Positions 47,434 to 58,138 of a DNA stretch of 64,000 bases are shown one piece after another. The DNA comes from Flabesymbios commensalis (lineage: Eukaryota > Annelida > Polychaeta > Terebellida > Flabelligeridae). The notes under the pieces were generated by a model, which worked only from the letters and a program-made list of their open reading frames with translations, was not told the origin of the DNA and made no database searches. How positions within the stretch are numbered: position 1 is the first letter of the stretch; each line of letters begins with the position of its first letter. Both the position numbers and the translations under genes were made by a program. Where the stretch lies: contig OZ024902.1 of NCBI GenBank assembly GCA_964017125.1, positions 31,796,118 to 31,860,117 on the forward strand. The letters are read 5' to 3'.

Positions 47434-48545
47434 TGGTAATGGCTACGTCCAAATATTAGTTTTTCATCAGGCTGATGGCTGTGCAGGAGGGACTAATGCC
47501 AGATAATTGACGAGGTCCCAGTGCGGGATGTCATTTGGACTGTATTGGTTCTGGGTATGAAATTATGGATAACTCATTAGAGAATAACATTTTTCTGCAC
47601 GCAATGTAGCTGTAGCTGACAAAATCCATCACGTGACATATTGAAACATATGCATCGCGTGAAGCAATATGGCTGCACTGTGCGTGCGGCTTATGATGTT
47701 TAACTCCAAACTCTTCAAATGATTATTTTAGTTACTAGTTGTATTAATAAAATGGAGAAGGACTCCACATCACGTGTTTGATACGTACATGTTCAACTCT
47801 TGGTACGTACATTTTCAACCATTGGTACGTATATGATCAGGTCAACAATCCTTTTTCATGCCACATGTATGGATATACATACAAATGCCACTGGACACGA
47901 AATACAATAACTTAGCATTCTTTAGAAATCAGAGTTCAGACAGGATAGTTTAAACATGTTTCCGTCAGGAAATCTTGACATCACAGGAACATGAAACACA
48001 TCAGACAAGACAATACTATATGCCGTATGTCAATCAACATTTAACATGTGTAATGTGAAATTGTCTTGCTCTTGGTGTTATGGGTTTCAGTAGTAAAAAC
48101 GTAGTCAGAAAATATGAGTTATTGAACAGCCCATATCATCGTGTCTCTTGGGAATTGAAAGTTCTCAGTGTACAAAGTGACACCTTCTTATTTTTTTAAA
48201 CTCTTAAGAAAAAAGGTGGTGGGATTTTCTACATTTTGTGACGTCACCGGAAAACCTTTTGAATGGCTACTCGATGAAAACAACTTTATTAAGTCCCCCT
48301 CCTCCATACTTCATTGTATTAGATTATTAGGTGAAAACTTTGCAGGTCACGGCTAATGAGTTTCACATAATTCTGCTCAAGTATGAAAATTGAGTCGACT
48401 GATGTGTTTGTAATCTATGAGCAAATGAATGGCTGCCTATTCACCAGTTCCCTGTTCAGAATTATTAATAATCATGTACATTTAAGTGCTTCATTATATA
48501 TCGTTTATTTTGCACATGCATAACACATCCTTTTATTTTTTTCAG
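47434..48545. other. intron or flank upstream of the lectin exon
   Basis: No exon, promoter or element was recognised. The last bases before 48546 form the pyrimidine-rich acceptor tract. Confidence 0.5.
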
Positions 48546-48830
48546 TTCACGACCTTTGCCAATGGGAGACGTTCAACGCCACCTGTCCCCAAAACCACGT
48601 GGTGGTGATCCGCAGCGCCACCTACGGGCGCATGAAGCTGGGACGCTGCCTGGACCGTGACTATGGATATCTGAGTTGCCATGCCAACGTTCAGCGCTAC
48701 GTGGACGCTCTCTGCTCGGGTAGGAGAACATGCGAGCTACCCCTGCCAGACAACTACCTGGACAACGTGCCCCGGCACTGCCCCGGAGATCTGGAGGCCT
48801 ATCTGGAGGTGTCATACGAGTGTGTGGAAG
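48546..48830 (+). CDS. internal exon encoding one SUEL-type lectin domain
   Basis: This is a single internal exon of a secreted or membrane protein; the domain family binds galactose or rhamnose outside the cell. A pyrimidine-rich tract ending in CAG precedes 48546 and a GT donor starts at 48831. The exon is 285 bases, begins with two bases of a split codon and ends with one, so both introns are phase 1, the usual arrangement for a shuffled extracellular domain. The roughly 94 residues have eight cysteines at about 4, 13, 34, 44, 56, 62, 78 and 92, the number usual for the family. ATYGR at 24-28 matches the family's ANYGR motif, and AYLEVSYEC near the end matches KYLEVxYxC. The usual DPC is replaced by RHC. 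NAT at 10-12 is a possible N-glycosylation site. The exon is richer in G+C than its surroundings. No neighbouring exon, signal peptide or membrane segment was found in the window, so the full protein (soluble lectin, EVA-1-like or receptor) is unknown. Confidence 0.88.
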
Positions 48831-49541
48831 GTCAGTATACATGAATAAAGATCCCTTGACAAGTACCGGTGCTGAAATTGTGGCACTGGTTTTATTCACC
48901 AGTCAAAGCCTGTGGGGTGCGGGATGATGACTTAACCGCTAGAGCACTGAAGTCGACTACAATATCCATTCTGTGTTCTCAGCACCTGTATTTTTTTTAT
49001 TTAACCAGTTAAAAAAATGTATTAAATCTTGAAATATGTTGCGACGTAAATTTCGAAAATCACACAAATGTTCAGTTATTCAGTGAAAGGGACATATCTG
49101 TCAAGTTGACAACATGTGATGCTAAACTTATCAACGTAAATTATCCAACCAACCTCCACATCATTGGTCAATTTTTTAATCTCGTGTCGCCCTGTGCAAA
49201 CACAGCGACACGAAATGGAAACGTAGGCAATGATATACCGATAGAGATTAAATTTGTAGAGAAATACAATTGGAAACTTTTTGATAATCTTATATATGCT
49301 TTGCATGAACGATTTGAAAATCTATTTTTGGTAGGCTCAAAAAAATACGATATCACAAACGAACCAACCAATAATTGATGATACGCTAAATTGACCAGTG
49401 AAAAAACAATAAGCAGACGAAAGGACGGAGAGGAGACCGAACGAGCGCAGACAAGATTGAAAGTGAGAGAATAAACGAACGAGCTAACAAGCGAATATTC
49501 AACGAAGCCAATTAAACACTAGCTTCAACCCGTACGTGAAC
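48831..49541. other. intron or flank downstream of the lectin exon
   Basis: It starts with the donor GTCAGT. No further exon or element was recognised. Confidence 0.5.
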
Positions 49542-49636
49542 ACTGGTAAAGCTACATGAGACGTTGGCCCAGCGTTGATTTACTGCTGAGCCAACAATAA
49601 ACCAACGTTGGCACAACGTATCATGTCTGCTGGGGT
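49542..49636. mobile_element. PAL-A, decayed
   Basis: TGAGACGTTGGCCCAGCG and CCAACGTTGGCACAACG are arms. The core has lost its apex. The right end TCATGTCTGCTGGG is recognisable. Confidence 0.65.
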
Positions 49637-49664
49637 AGCACTAGGCCAGGTATAGTTGTGCTTG

Positions 49665-49738
49665 CAAACACAGGGCAACGAACCAATGTCGGTCCAGTGC
49701 TGTAGACTGCGGGCCAACGCTAAACAGGCATTGACCAA
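49665..49738. mobile_element. PAL-A, decayed
   Basis: GAACCAATGTCGGTCCAGTG, apex region TGTAGAC, then GCGGGCCAACGC and AGGCATTGACC. Pairing is imperfect. Confidence 0.5.
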
Positions 49739-50360
49739 GCGCTTTTCTTTTTGTTGAGGTGTCTGCAATTAAAACCCGAATTACGACACAAAAACATCTC
49801 CCAGGAACTTGTAATATGGTGCGCTCTCCAGATTTAATGTCACTGCTGTGCGGGAAGTACATGTATATATTGGGTGGTCAGAAATAGTGGTTTGAATGGC
49901 GTGAACGTTCAATAAACGCTGGATGTTAAACACCCTTATTCTATTAAGGTACGTATATTCCTACTAGATCTGCGTGTACAACTGACATACATGAGTACGT
50001 ATAGAACAGCTGCCAATTCACATAATAGCAGCAAACATGTAAATAAATAACTCTTAGTTGTACTTTGTTGGACAAACTCATGACGGCATAATTCGTTTAT
50101 GTTGAGAGTAGGCCTACTTGCGGTCATACAGAAGTCTTGACAGCCGCCTAAAGACGTATCTACACAAACAGTACAGCCGTACAAAGTCAAAAGACATTGA
50201 ATGGTTACTTTTAAAGTAACCAGCTACTGCCCCTTGCCTTTGCAGAGCAGAGTACGATGGCCTGGGGCGGGGTCGTGGAGTTGACATGCTATAAGCGATG
50301 TGTCTCCTCTGTGCCGCCGCTAATTTGGATAACTTACTGCGATATAATGCTCACCATCCA
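49739..50360. other. stretch without gene
   Basis: Nothing was recognised. Confidence 0.5.
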
Positions 50361-50445
50361 TGCAGATTGTTAACCATCCTTTTTACTCTTGCAATTTTCA
50401 CCCACTTTGCAGCGACCCACAGCTTGAAGTGGGTAAAAATTATGG
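50361..50445. mobile_element. degraded TTAA-B/D core
   Basis: TTTTCACCCACTTTGCAGCG, then CCACAGCTTGAAGTGGGTAA, is a shortened B/D hairpin without ends. Confidence 0.4.
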
Positions 50446-51151
50446 CCTATGTCTAAACTGAGGCTTTGTAGTGATAATATCTGCTCTCTGCTCATGAAAT
50501 CGCAGCCGTTGTTTATAACTCGTTATCAATTAAGACTAATAATGATAAGATATTTTGTCAAGCAAGGATTGGCTGTGGTTTGAAATCGCGTTCTATTTTC
50601 TCAGTCCATGTGACAACACACAGATAACATATTTTTTAATGTTTTCATGTGCAAATCACAATGGAAAATCCAAACCCCAGGCATTTGCATAGTTTGTTAT
50701 ACTGCACGTTTTACGCAGTAGCCTACCTATATGCTTGTATGCTGTTTGATCTGCATGTGTGAGTAGGCCTTCACCAGTATATTTCAAATATTTAAATTCA
50801 CCAGTCTTAGTTAAATCGCTTTTCTAAAGTTACGTACAGCAAACAAAACCACGTTTACTATTTTTTATGTTTTAATCGCTTCATAAATATGTTTATGCTA
50901 AGTTACATAGACCTAATTTTTACACCGTATTCTTAAATACGCTAATCTTAAAGAATGGAGTTAAAAATGCCACTTTTCTGTTCATTCTAGTATGTATAAA
51001 AATATGTTTGAATGAGTGTAACGAAAGCTGCATGCATAATCATATTATGACAATAACTCAGCTAGCGTTGTCACATAATTATACGAATTTCTTCTGCTAT
51101 TGTTTGACTCGGCAAAAAATGTAAGCACTGCGAAACTGCCTCAGGAATACA
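50446..51151. other. stretch without gene
   Basis: A+T-rich. Nothing was recognised. Confidence 0.5.
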
Positions 51152-51153
51152 TA

Positions 51154-51251
51154 CCCAGCAAACAGGATACATTGACCCGATGCTGGCCCGCCGTCTCCGA
51201 CGTCGGCCCAACATTGGCCCAGCATTGGGTCAATGTATCGTGTTTACTGGG
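51154..51251. mobile_element. PAL-A, best complete copy
   Basis: The 98-bp element has CCCAGCAAACAGGATACATT at left and AATGTATCGTGTTTACTGGG at right, with TA on both sides. The inner part CCCGATGCTGGCCCGCCGTC pairs with GACGTCGGCCCAACATTGG and GCCCAGCATTGGG. The apex TCC is GGA on the other strand. No coding capacity. Ends plus TA flanks would fit a Tc1/mariner-type non-autonomous element, an inference. Confidence 0.93.
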
Positions 51252-51399
51252 TAGAGACGTGATGTTGTGCGCTGAAAACGCGGCCTCTAGGAAGCCTTTA
51301 ACAATATGGCTCTGTTGTCGTGATTGTGTGGTACCCATTTTCCGAATGTTTTTTCGTCCAGTCTAAACGTTAGCAGTGTCACTGCTAAATGTCCTGGGC

Positions 51400-51510
51400 T
51401 CAATGCCCCTGGTACCACGTCCCAACAATAACTGAGTGTCGCGCCAACGTCTCCGACAGCGGCCCAATCCTCGGCGAATGCTGGGCAACAACCACGCGTG
51501 TGTTGGTGTA
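51400..51510. mobile_element. PAL-A, decayed
   Basis: GTCCCAACAATAACTGAGTG, CGCCAACGTCTCCGACAGCG and GCCCAATCCTCGGCGAATGC, then GCGTGTGTTGG. Arms are only partly paired. The apex TCC is GGA on the other strand. Confidence 0.5.
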
Positions 51511-51605
51511 CAGCCCTTGGCAACACTCTGCCACAACAAACATACCCGAAACAAGTGTCTTCCATGTTTCTTCTCCTCCCTCCGGACGTGCAGCTGCGAT
51601 GGCTG

Positions 51606-51650
51606 TTATTTCACCCAGTTTATTTTCACCCTGTTTGTTTTCACCCATTT
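51606..51650. repeat. short tandem repeat, unit about 16 bp
   Basis: TTTCACCCAG, TTTTCACCCTG and TTTTCACCCAT recur three times at about 16-base spacing. Confidence 0.6.
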
Positions 51651-51897
51651 ATCTCTCTTTTTTCGCGATTTGCATTTCTTTCTTATTTCCAGCTGTGTTG
51701 TTTCCACGGCGCATTCTGGCGGCGGCCGTACGGCTGTTTTAACGCGTGAAATATGGAAAGATATTTATATTTGAAGGGAGACACTTCTGCTGATTTGTTA
51801 TACTTGTGGGAAAGGGGATGTTTGGACAGGTCCTGTAAACTTTTCCCTCAGACAATAGCACGATCCTCTTTATCTTCACCACCGAACACAACATCTA

Positions 51898-51962
51898 CCC
51901 AGTGCCGGATCAATGACGACCCAACGTGGGACACGCTGGGTCGTCATTGAGCCGGCACTGGG
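51898..51962. mobile_element. PAL-A, short TA-flanked variant
   Basis: CCCAGTGCCGGATCAATGAC and GTCATTGAGCCGGCACTGGG are the arms, the stem is GACCCAACGTG/CACGCTGGGTC and the apex GGA. TA lies on both sides. Only 65 bp, it lacks the ACACGAGAC block of longer copies. Confidence 0.9.
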
Positions 51963-52039
51963 TATGCGTCTTATTTCTTGGCGAGTAATTGTTTTCTTTC
52001 TATTTGTCAAACACTGATCACACTGTCGGAATAACACCA

Positions 52040-52090
52040 AACAATGGGTCAACACGCAAGATACTCGCCCAACGTGGAGCCAACATGTGG
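52040..52090. mobile_element. PAL-A fragment
   Basis: CAATGGGTCAACACGCAAG and CGCCCAACGTGGAGCCAAC resemble PAL-A arms in an altered order. Confidence 0.3.
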
Positions 52091-52449
52091 TCATTATGTT
52101 ATGTTGATAGACACAAACAAACACAAAGAAACTGTACATTTTTATGAATCTCATCAGTTCGCATCACTGACGTCTGAATTCACTCATTAGATAGAGATAG
52201 TCGTGCAGTTGAGAAGTGCCAGCCTTGTACCTCGTGATCTGATTGATTGCGCAACACCAGGGTCTGTCTTCTGTTGAGCATCTTATCTACAGCAAGATTT
52301 AAATTCTCGAAGCCGAGCTGTCCTTATGAACATGTCGAATATAGCGTTTCAGGTCGTCAGATTAAGTACTTTTGTCTTTAACAAGTGTTAAGAAATGATA
52401 ATATTCACGATTATATTTGTGGTTAAGAGCTTAGAGGGTTTTGGTTGGA

Positions 52450-52525
52450 TAATATTGGCCCAGCGTCGCAGAAGGTGGCCTAGCATTACATCAGCATTGG
52501 GCCAATGTATCGTGCTATCTGGTGT
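52450..52525. mobile_element. PAL-A, left end lost
   Basis: TATTGGCCCAGCGTC, apex GCA, GAAGGTGGCC, then CAGCATTGGGCCAATG and TATCGTGCTATCTGG. Confidence 0.7.
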
Positions 52526-52587
52526 TTCTGGCGCCGGGATTTTAAAGGTCACCAACATAATGCAGCAGTCAGAAAAGATGGTACAAT

Positions 52588-52672
52588 CACCCAATGCTGT
52601 TTCATTGACGGGCCAGCATCGAAGACTGTGTCAACATTGAAACAGTATTGGTTGAATGACACGTGCTTGCGC
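52588..52672. mobile_element. PAL-A element
   Basis: CCCAATGCTGTTTCATTG and CATTGAAACAGTATTGG pair around GGGCCAGCATC, apex GAA, GACTGTGTC. The right end is ACACGTGCTTGC. Confidence 0.75.
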
Positions 52673-52689
52673 AAAGCATAAAACAGACC

Positions 52690-52795
52690 CGGTGATAGAT
52701 CAGTGCTGAGTCAGCGTCGTAGACGATCGACCGGCATTGAACCAGCAAAGGGCTGCAGCGCTGGCCCAACATTGAACCGGAATTTGGTGGGTAGG
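52690..52795. mobile_element. PAL-A with duplicated half
   Basis: GTGCTGAGTCAGCGTC, apex GTA, GACGATCGACC, then CATTGAACCAGC, and again CAGCGCTGGCCCAACATTG with AACCGG. The right half occurs twice. Three PAL-A copies stand within 350 bases. Confidence 0.6.
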
Positions 52796-54149
52796 CCTAC
52801 ATCCTCTGTATCAGATACATCGTAGGCAAGTATTGAATGAGTGTTGGCCACCACCGGCGATTGTGGTGGAAGTAATACACGTCGAATACATTTAGGATTC
52901 TGGCCCATGAGGAAAACCAATACACTGATTTTTTGTCTATAGTACATAAGCAGGTTAAAGCCGGGCCGCGGAGATCGGGAACTCTTTTTCTTGTTAAATT
53001 TATAAATATTTTGCATCATTTAAAACTAGAGTTTGCTAATAAGGCTTAATGATGAAATATAGTAGTAAAATCAACAGTCAGATCAGTAGAATGCTCTTTG
53101 TTTTCCACTTTCCCTTTTTAATCAATCAGTTTCATCTTGATAATTATGATAATCCACTGTTTGAGATTTTGAGCGCAATTGCTCTAAATATAGCTTTTTG
53201 TGCGAGTTTATTCCATGTTTACGGATGACAATTAATGAAACAAAATTAGATTATATCCCCATAAATCTTATTAGGGGAGTTATTGCGGCGCAGTAATATG
53301 GAGGACAATGACATTTCTAAACCGTAATGAAGTCTTTATTTCAACCATTTAATCACTGTTCCCAAAATTAACGCCGGGAAACATTTAAGCTGTCTGATTT
53401 CTACGTCAGATATTTTAAATTTTGGATAAAATTAATATTTGTCTTGATATCTTATTTGGAAATATATTTGTGAATAAATGTGTAGGATGGTTGTCTTGGA
53501 ATATTTAGGTGTTTGAAAACAATTTTTCAGAATATCTTAGAAAAATATTGCATGATGGTCATGTACCAGAGACATTAAATTATATCCTCACTATAATTTA
53601 TTATTCATTATACATTTTATTATTCTAACACATTTTCCCGTCTCTAAACTTTATTTCTATAACTTATATTAAAATAATAGAGTCAATTCCTTGGTTTGAT
53701 TTTGGTACTTTTTGTATGTTTTCTTGCAGTCATCGGTATTGATATTTAAAATCAATACGTAGTATTTGACCAGTGCGTCATTGCAGAAAGGTTGTGATAT
53801 AAATATGATAGATTGGAGGTTTTCTCTTTGCGTGTTATATAATGTCGACTCAATTATTCTGTCTATTCTCAATTTGATTCAGATTAGGTTTTGCCCTGAG
53901 GAGTTAAATAGACCCCTTTTAAATGATTTTATGAACCCGACAAAGCTATAACAATAGTTGTGGACAATTAAATGACATTTTAGTTAAGGGGGTGTTACAT
54001 GGTGCATAATTTATAGTTTCAATACAAAGCACGCCTGAAAAAATCGATTATTTATTTTTAAAATTATATTTCGACGATAAACAAAGTGAGTGTGTATCTA
54101 AAACTTAAGCATAAAAGTAATGTGAGCCCCTTCAAATAAAAACGCCGAT
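52796..54149. other. stretch without gene
   Basis: A+T-rich. No exon or element was recognised. Confidence 0.5.
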
Positions 54150-54216
54150 GACCCTGTGTTGGATTAATGTTGGGCCACCGTCTACGACGGTGGCCCAACA
54201 TTTTTCCAGCACAGGG
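54150..54216. mobile_element. PAL-A variant
   Basis: ACCCTGTGTTGGATTAATG and CCAGCACAGGGT form the outer stem. The inner stem GGGCCACCGTC/GACGGTGGCCC carries the ACCG/CGGT pair set. The apex TAC is GTA on the other strand. Confidence 0.9.
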
Positions 54217-54950
54217 TGAGGGTCCTGCATTTATCAGGATCTGTCAGGATTTCCTGCACGATGCGTCCACACCCAGACGTGTGTGTTTGTCAGGGGATGA
54301 AGTGTGGAGGTGTGAAAGGTTAATGGGGTGTGTATTAGCTCCGTATATGAATCCACTGATATGAATGAAAGCCGCGACAAAAACTACACAGGCAATCAGC
54401 TGCAAGAAAAACGGACTGACAAATGCAATGTCTTTGTTGGAAAAGATGAATTGATTGCACGTATAGCAATATTCAGTGCCAGCGGCTGTTTCAATCATTA
54501 TTCAGAAATACATTATTTTATTTCACGTTATATTAGAATTGTATGAATCGTTTATATTCTAAATACAAATATACATAATATTTATGAATTCATATATATT
54601 TATATAATAATATATTTATTTATGCATAAATCTATATAAATCTGGATAAATGTATCTGGTGATTTTCATAGTTTCGATGTGGAAGTTCGACATACTTGAA
54701 CAAATGCATTTTAAAATATTCCGGTTATCATCAACTGAAGACGTTGGTCCAACCATGACTCGTTATGACAATGATTGCGTGGTCGCGGGGGTAAATGTCA
54801 ATATAAATAACCAATCACAATCTTATGTTATGCGGAGCCAGCCAAGCGTTGAATAAGTCACAAGTGGTAAATAAATGAATCTAAGTTGCTATTTTCACTT
54901 CACATCTTGTAGAGAAATAATCAGCAGCCGATAATATTATTGAATACGCT
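54217..54950. other. stretch without gene
   Basis: Very A+T-rich at about 54560-54650. Nothing else was recognised. Confidence 0.5.
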
Positions 54951-54951
54951 A

Positions 54952-55065
54952 CCCAGCAAACACGAAACATTTATATAACATTTTATACAATGTTGGACCA
55001 ATGTCAAAACGAAGTCGAAGACGTTTGTCCAGCACTGTACACATGTTAAACAAGTGGTTGCTGGG
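54952..55065. mobile_element. PAL-A, long-arm subtype
   Basis: CCCAGCAAACACGAAAC at left, GGTTGCTGGG at right, TA on both sides. Arms ACATTTTATACAATGTTGG and the worn CAGCACTGTACACATG pair partly. The centre has an extra ACGAAGTCG stretch. Confidence 0.85.
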
Positions 55066-55285
55066 TATGTACCCTTTAACAAATGAAGGTTCTGAGTGCT
55101 CATTTGTTTTATGGTATATACATATTAGAGAAAGGTTAAACATGCACGTGGGACCTTTAAATGTTATGCCGAATGGCAAAACTTATTATAAAAGTGTAAT
55201 AGGCGAGTCAGTTTCTATTTTATTCTAATCCGATGATGTAGCCTCTTCACGCACGCTTTGACATTTGGCACAGACGCTCTGTTCT

Positions 55286-55523
55286 TTAAACCTTTACGCG
55301 CTATTTGCTATGGTCGTTTTTTTAAATACGTTTTATTAGCAAAATAAAGCAATTTCATTCAGAACGAAATGAGTGAATAAACATCAAGATTTGCAAATGT
55401 TTGGTCGGAAATTAAACAAATGTGTGTAATTTTCAACCATTTGAAGTTGTAGGTCGCGGTAGCGAGACACAACTTCAAATGGATGAAAATATAAATTAAG
55501 AAACGTAGCGAGAAAAGGATTAA
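55286..55523 (+). mobile_element. TTAA-D element, copy 3
   Basis: From TTAAACCTTTACGCGC to GTAGCGAGAAAAGGATTAA. GATTTGCAAATGTTTGG precedes the core CCATTTGAAGTTGT/ACAACTTCAAATGG around AGGTCGCGGTAGCGAGAC. The arms read ATTTGAA/TTCAAAT, changed on both sides from the ACTTGAA of other copies. Confidence 0.8.
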
Positions 55524-55917
55524 ACATGGCTTTAATGCGGGATGTTGAATTAGCAACTGTTCATCGTCCACCTTTCCATATTATTGTCTTTTTCATATAT
55601 ACCTGTTTTAATCACAAAATAAATACACAAACTAGTATTGTGATACCAGGAGTAAATATTACGGAACAGTTCGCTAAATTAACATGAGCCTACGTCTTTT
55701 TAAATTGTATTATTAATTGTGTTTTATTCACGAATACAATTGTATTGCTTGAGAAAACCATAATTATTGTAGCTGGAACTTTAATGATCTGTATTAGTTT
55801 CGTATATGTTTAAGAAGTTTAATACCATGGGTTATATGTGGCGAGTGAAAATAATATATAAATCACCTGAAAATGTGCTCATTTCAAACACAATAATTAT
55901 TATATTATTTTTTTATG
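55524..55917. other. stretch without gene
   Basis: Nothing was recognised. Confidence 0.5.
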
Positions 55918-56105
55918 AAAACAAACATTTGTTTATGATGTTTATGTCCCCATGCCAGTCCATCCAATTTTATATTACTTGTTCATTATCTTCATTTTCT
56001 TGATTATTTTCTCATATCAATCTCTAACCATCGTACTCTCGTAAAAGAGAAAAAAACAATATCAAAGCTCCAGGCGATAATGTCCATCAAAATTTCATTA
56101 GTTTA
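55918..56105 (+). repeat. left copy of a 185-bp inverted pair
   Basis: TTCTTGATTATTTTCTCATA, TCAATCTCTAACCATCGTAC and AAAGCTCCAGGCGATAATG match the reverse of 57062-57252 at roughly 80-85% by eye. Confidence 0.8.
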
Positions 56106-56337
56106 AAACACTGGCTGAGTCGCAACGTAAATAAAGCTCCCATTCGAATGATAAATGTGGAAGTTTATCCAGGGCACTTATACGGATTCTACTGGAGCAG
56201 TCTTTATAACATTAGTCGGCCGACTTTCAAGGAAATAGGATTTCAATCCTCGGCAGTTCAGCACGTATTTTGGCTAAGTCCCCCGAAGGCGGGCTGGGAG
56301 AGGCAATGACTCCAGTGTGCAGATCAAAGCGATGTTC

Positions 56338-56422
56338 TAGTCCAGCACTGACTCAATGCTGGGCCACCGTCTACGACGTTGGCCCAGCTTTGAGTCAGTG
56401 CTGGCTCAATGTCTCTCATTAG
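56338..56422. mobile_element. PAL-A element
   Basis: AGTCCAGCACTGACTCAATG, CTGGGCCACCGTC and GACGTTGGCCCAGC, TTTGAGTCAGTGCTGGCTC. The outer arms pair; the inner ACCG/CGTT pair is half changed. The apex TAC is GTA on the other strand. Confidence 0.88.
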
Positions 56423-56755
56423 CAAGAATGAAAAGCTGAGCGCTGCAGGTCTTCTTCAGCATTGTGCTCATGCTCGCTAGTTACGCTCCACTCAGCATCA
56501 TTGCCACTCGCACGTGAGCCGCATCACCGCGGGTTTCCTTATTGTGCATTTGTTTTTATCTCAGTAGAAATATCTCTGGAGTGCTTTGCAAAATGTATTT
56601 TTGTCAGTATTGCACGGTACACATACATGTGTATATCGGAGTATAATAACATATGGCTTGATATGATATACTATGCTACGCTACAGTGTATTACGACACA
56701 ATGCGATGCGATACGACACAATATTATACATTATGATACGATACAATATGATACC

Positions 56756-56895
56756 ATGCCATGCCATGCCATGCCATGCCATGCCATGCCATGCCATGCC
56801 ATGCCATGCCATGCCATGCCATGACATGACATGACGTCATGTCATGTCATGTCATGTCATGTCATGTCATGTCATGTCATGTCATGTCATGTCAT
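56756..56895. repeat. pentamer array that switches strand: ATGCC, ATGAC, GTCAT
   Basis: Thirteen ATGCC units are followed by three ATGAC and then twelve GTCAT units. ATGAC and GTCAT are reverse complements, meeting at the palindrome ATGACGTCAT near 56831-56840. Degenerate GATAC/GATGC units precede it. The forward frames encode Met-Pro-Cys-His or Met-Ser-Cys-His repeats and are not genes. Confidence 0.95.
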
Positions 56896-57061
56896 GTGTC
56901 ACATAATGCCATGCCATGCTGTGCCAATCGATTTAATAAGTTAATAGCTACAGGTTTAACTATAGTCTGGAAAAATATATACATGAAGTATTTAGTGATA
57001 TATGGTTATGTCCATACACATGAATAGTTAAAAGCGTTAAGCAATGCATGCATCTGAAAAA

Positions 57062-57252
57062 AATTGAACCTTTCAGGTAAATTTTAATAGACATTCCGAC
57101 CTGGAGCCTTGATATTTTTTTATGTTTTACGAGAATACGATGGCTAGAGATTCATATGAGAAAATAATCAAGAAAATAAAGACAACGAAGAAGTAAAATT
57201 ATATGGACTGGCATTGGGACATAACCATCATAAAATATTGTGTGTTTCTAGA
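57062..57252 (-). repeat. right copy of a 185-bp inverted pair
   Basis: Reads as the reverse of 55918-56105. Between the two lie a PAL-A and the strand-switching pentamer array. Confidence 0.8.
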
Positions 57253-57469
57253 GTGCTCATTCGCATTGAGGCTTTTGCTCGGCCGAAAATAGCCCATCCT
57301 TACACAAACATCAATCAGCCATCCCATAATAGTACACAATCTGATTTGAGGTTTCCAATAAAGCAAGGTTTCTGCTGGCAAGTGTGATATAAGAGTGACG
57401 GTCAGTTAAGTGACACCAGAGTAGGTCTCGATGTATCTCTGATAGATAAAGGGATATGTATTTGTGGGT

Positions 57470-57720
57470 GAGGAATAGAGGGACTCGGGAAGCGAGCAGA
57501 CGGATCACAGCTCCCGCCGTCTCCTCCATGTCCGTCATACCGGACCTGGTCTAATGCAAGAGGGGCTCTATCTATAATCAAATCAGTCCGTGCCATTAGC
57601 GATCTGATTGACGGAACCGAGGCGTGCCTCCTGCTGGCCGCCGTGCTGGGGGAAAGTTTGTAAGAGCCTCAAACATCTCAGCTATACACCACCATGGGAG
57701 CTAAAGCAATGCCATAACCA
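57470..57720. promoter_or_regulatory. motif-rich island, possible enhancer
   Basis: Single-copy G+C-richer sequence with TATAATCAAATCAG, GTGCCATTAGCG and CTGATTGACGG, words like Hox/TALE sites. No exon. A PAL-A lies just downstream. Weak call. Confidence 0.25.
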
Positions 57721-57764
57721 ACTTGTCTAACAGTCTGGCAGTGAGGGAATAAGATAACCAACAC

Positions 57765-57815
57765 AAAAATGTCGGTGAAATGTTGGGCCTTGCCCAACAT
57801 TTCACCGGCATTTTT
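57765..57815. mobile_element. PAL-A with inner core lost
   Basis: AAAAATGTCGGTGAAATG, TTGGGC and GCCCAACATTTCACCGGC pair around CTT. The usual GTC-apex-GAC tip is deleted, but the outer arms still mirror each other. Confidence 0.85.
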
Positions 57816-58100
57816 ATGGTGGGCCGACGCAGTTGTGTTCCATGTGTAATTCACCATGTGATTCTATCCGGATGGCTTGGCGTGCATCAGAAATCACCAC
57901 GCATGTGCACAGCAGTTGAACTTCCGGCGGCTGTGCAAGGCCATATTGTATGGCGTGATCTGCAGAAGAGCAACACGTGTCTTGTTGTTCACTGACACCT
58001 TCAGGTGGTACTGCGAGACGCCAAGTAGAATAATAATCGACGCAGCTTATTTTAAAAAAGTTTTAGGTATAATGTATAACTGGTTATATTTATGCACATT

Positions 58101-58138
58101 ATCAAGAATCTATTAACCATAGTTAATGGATTCTTGAT
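58101..58138. repeat. small inverted repeat
   Basis: ATCAAGAATCTATTAACC and AGTTAATGGATTCTTGAT, two mismatches, AT centre. Confidence 0.7.

Noticed and set aside
49106-49378. A 90-residue frame just downstream of the lectin exon as its next exon
   Set aside because: No family motif, A+T-driven composition, and no acceptor in the required phase was recognised.
56462-57027. Open frames rich in Met-Pro-Cys-His and Met-Ser-Cys-His
   Set aside because: They are translations of the ATGCC/GTCAT pentamer array.
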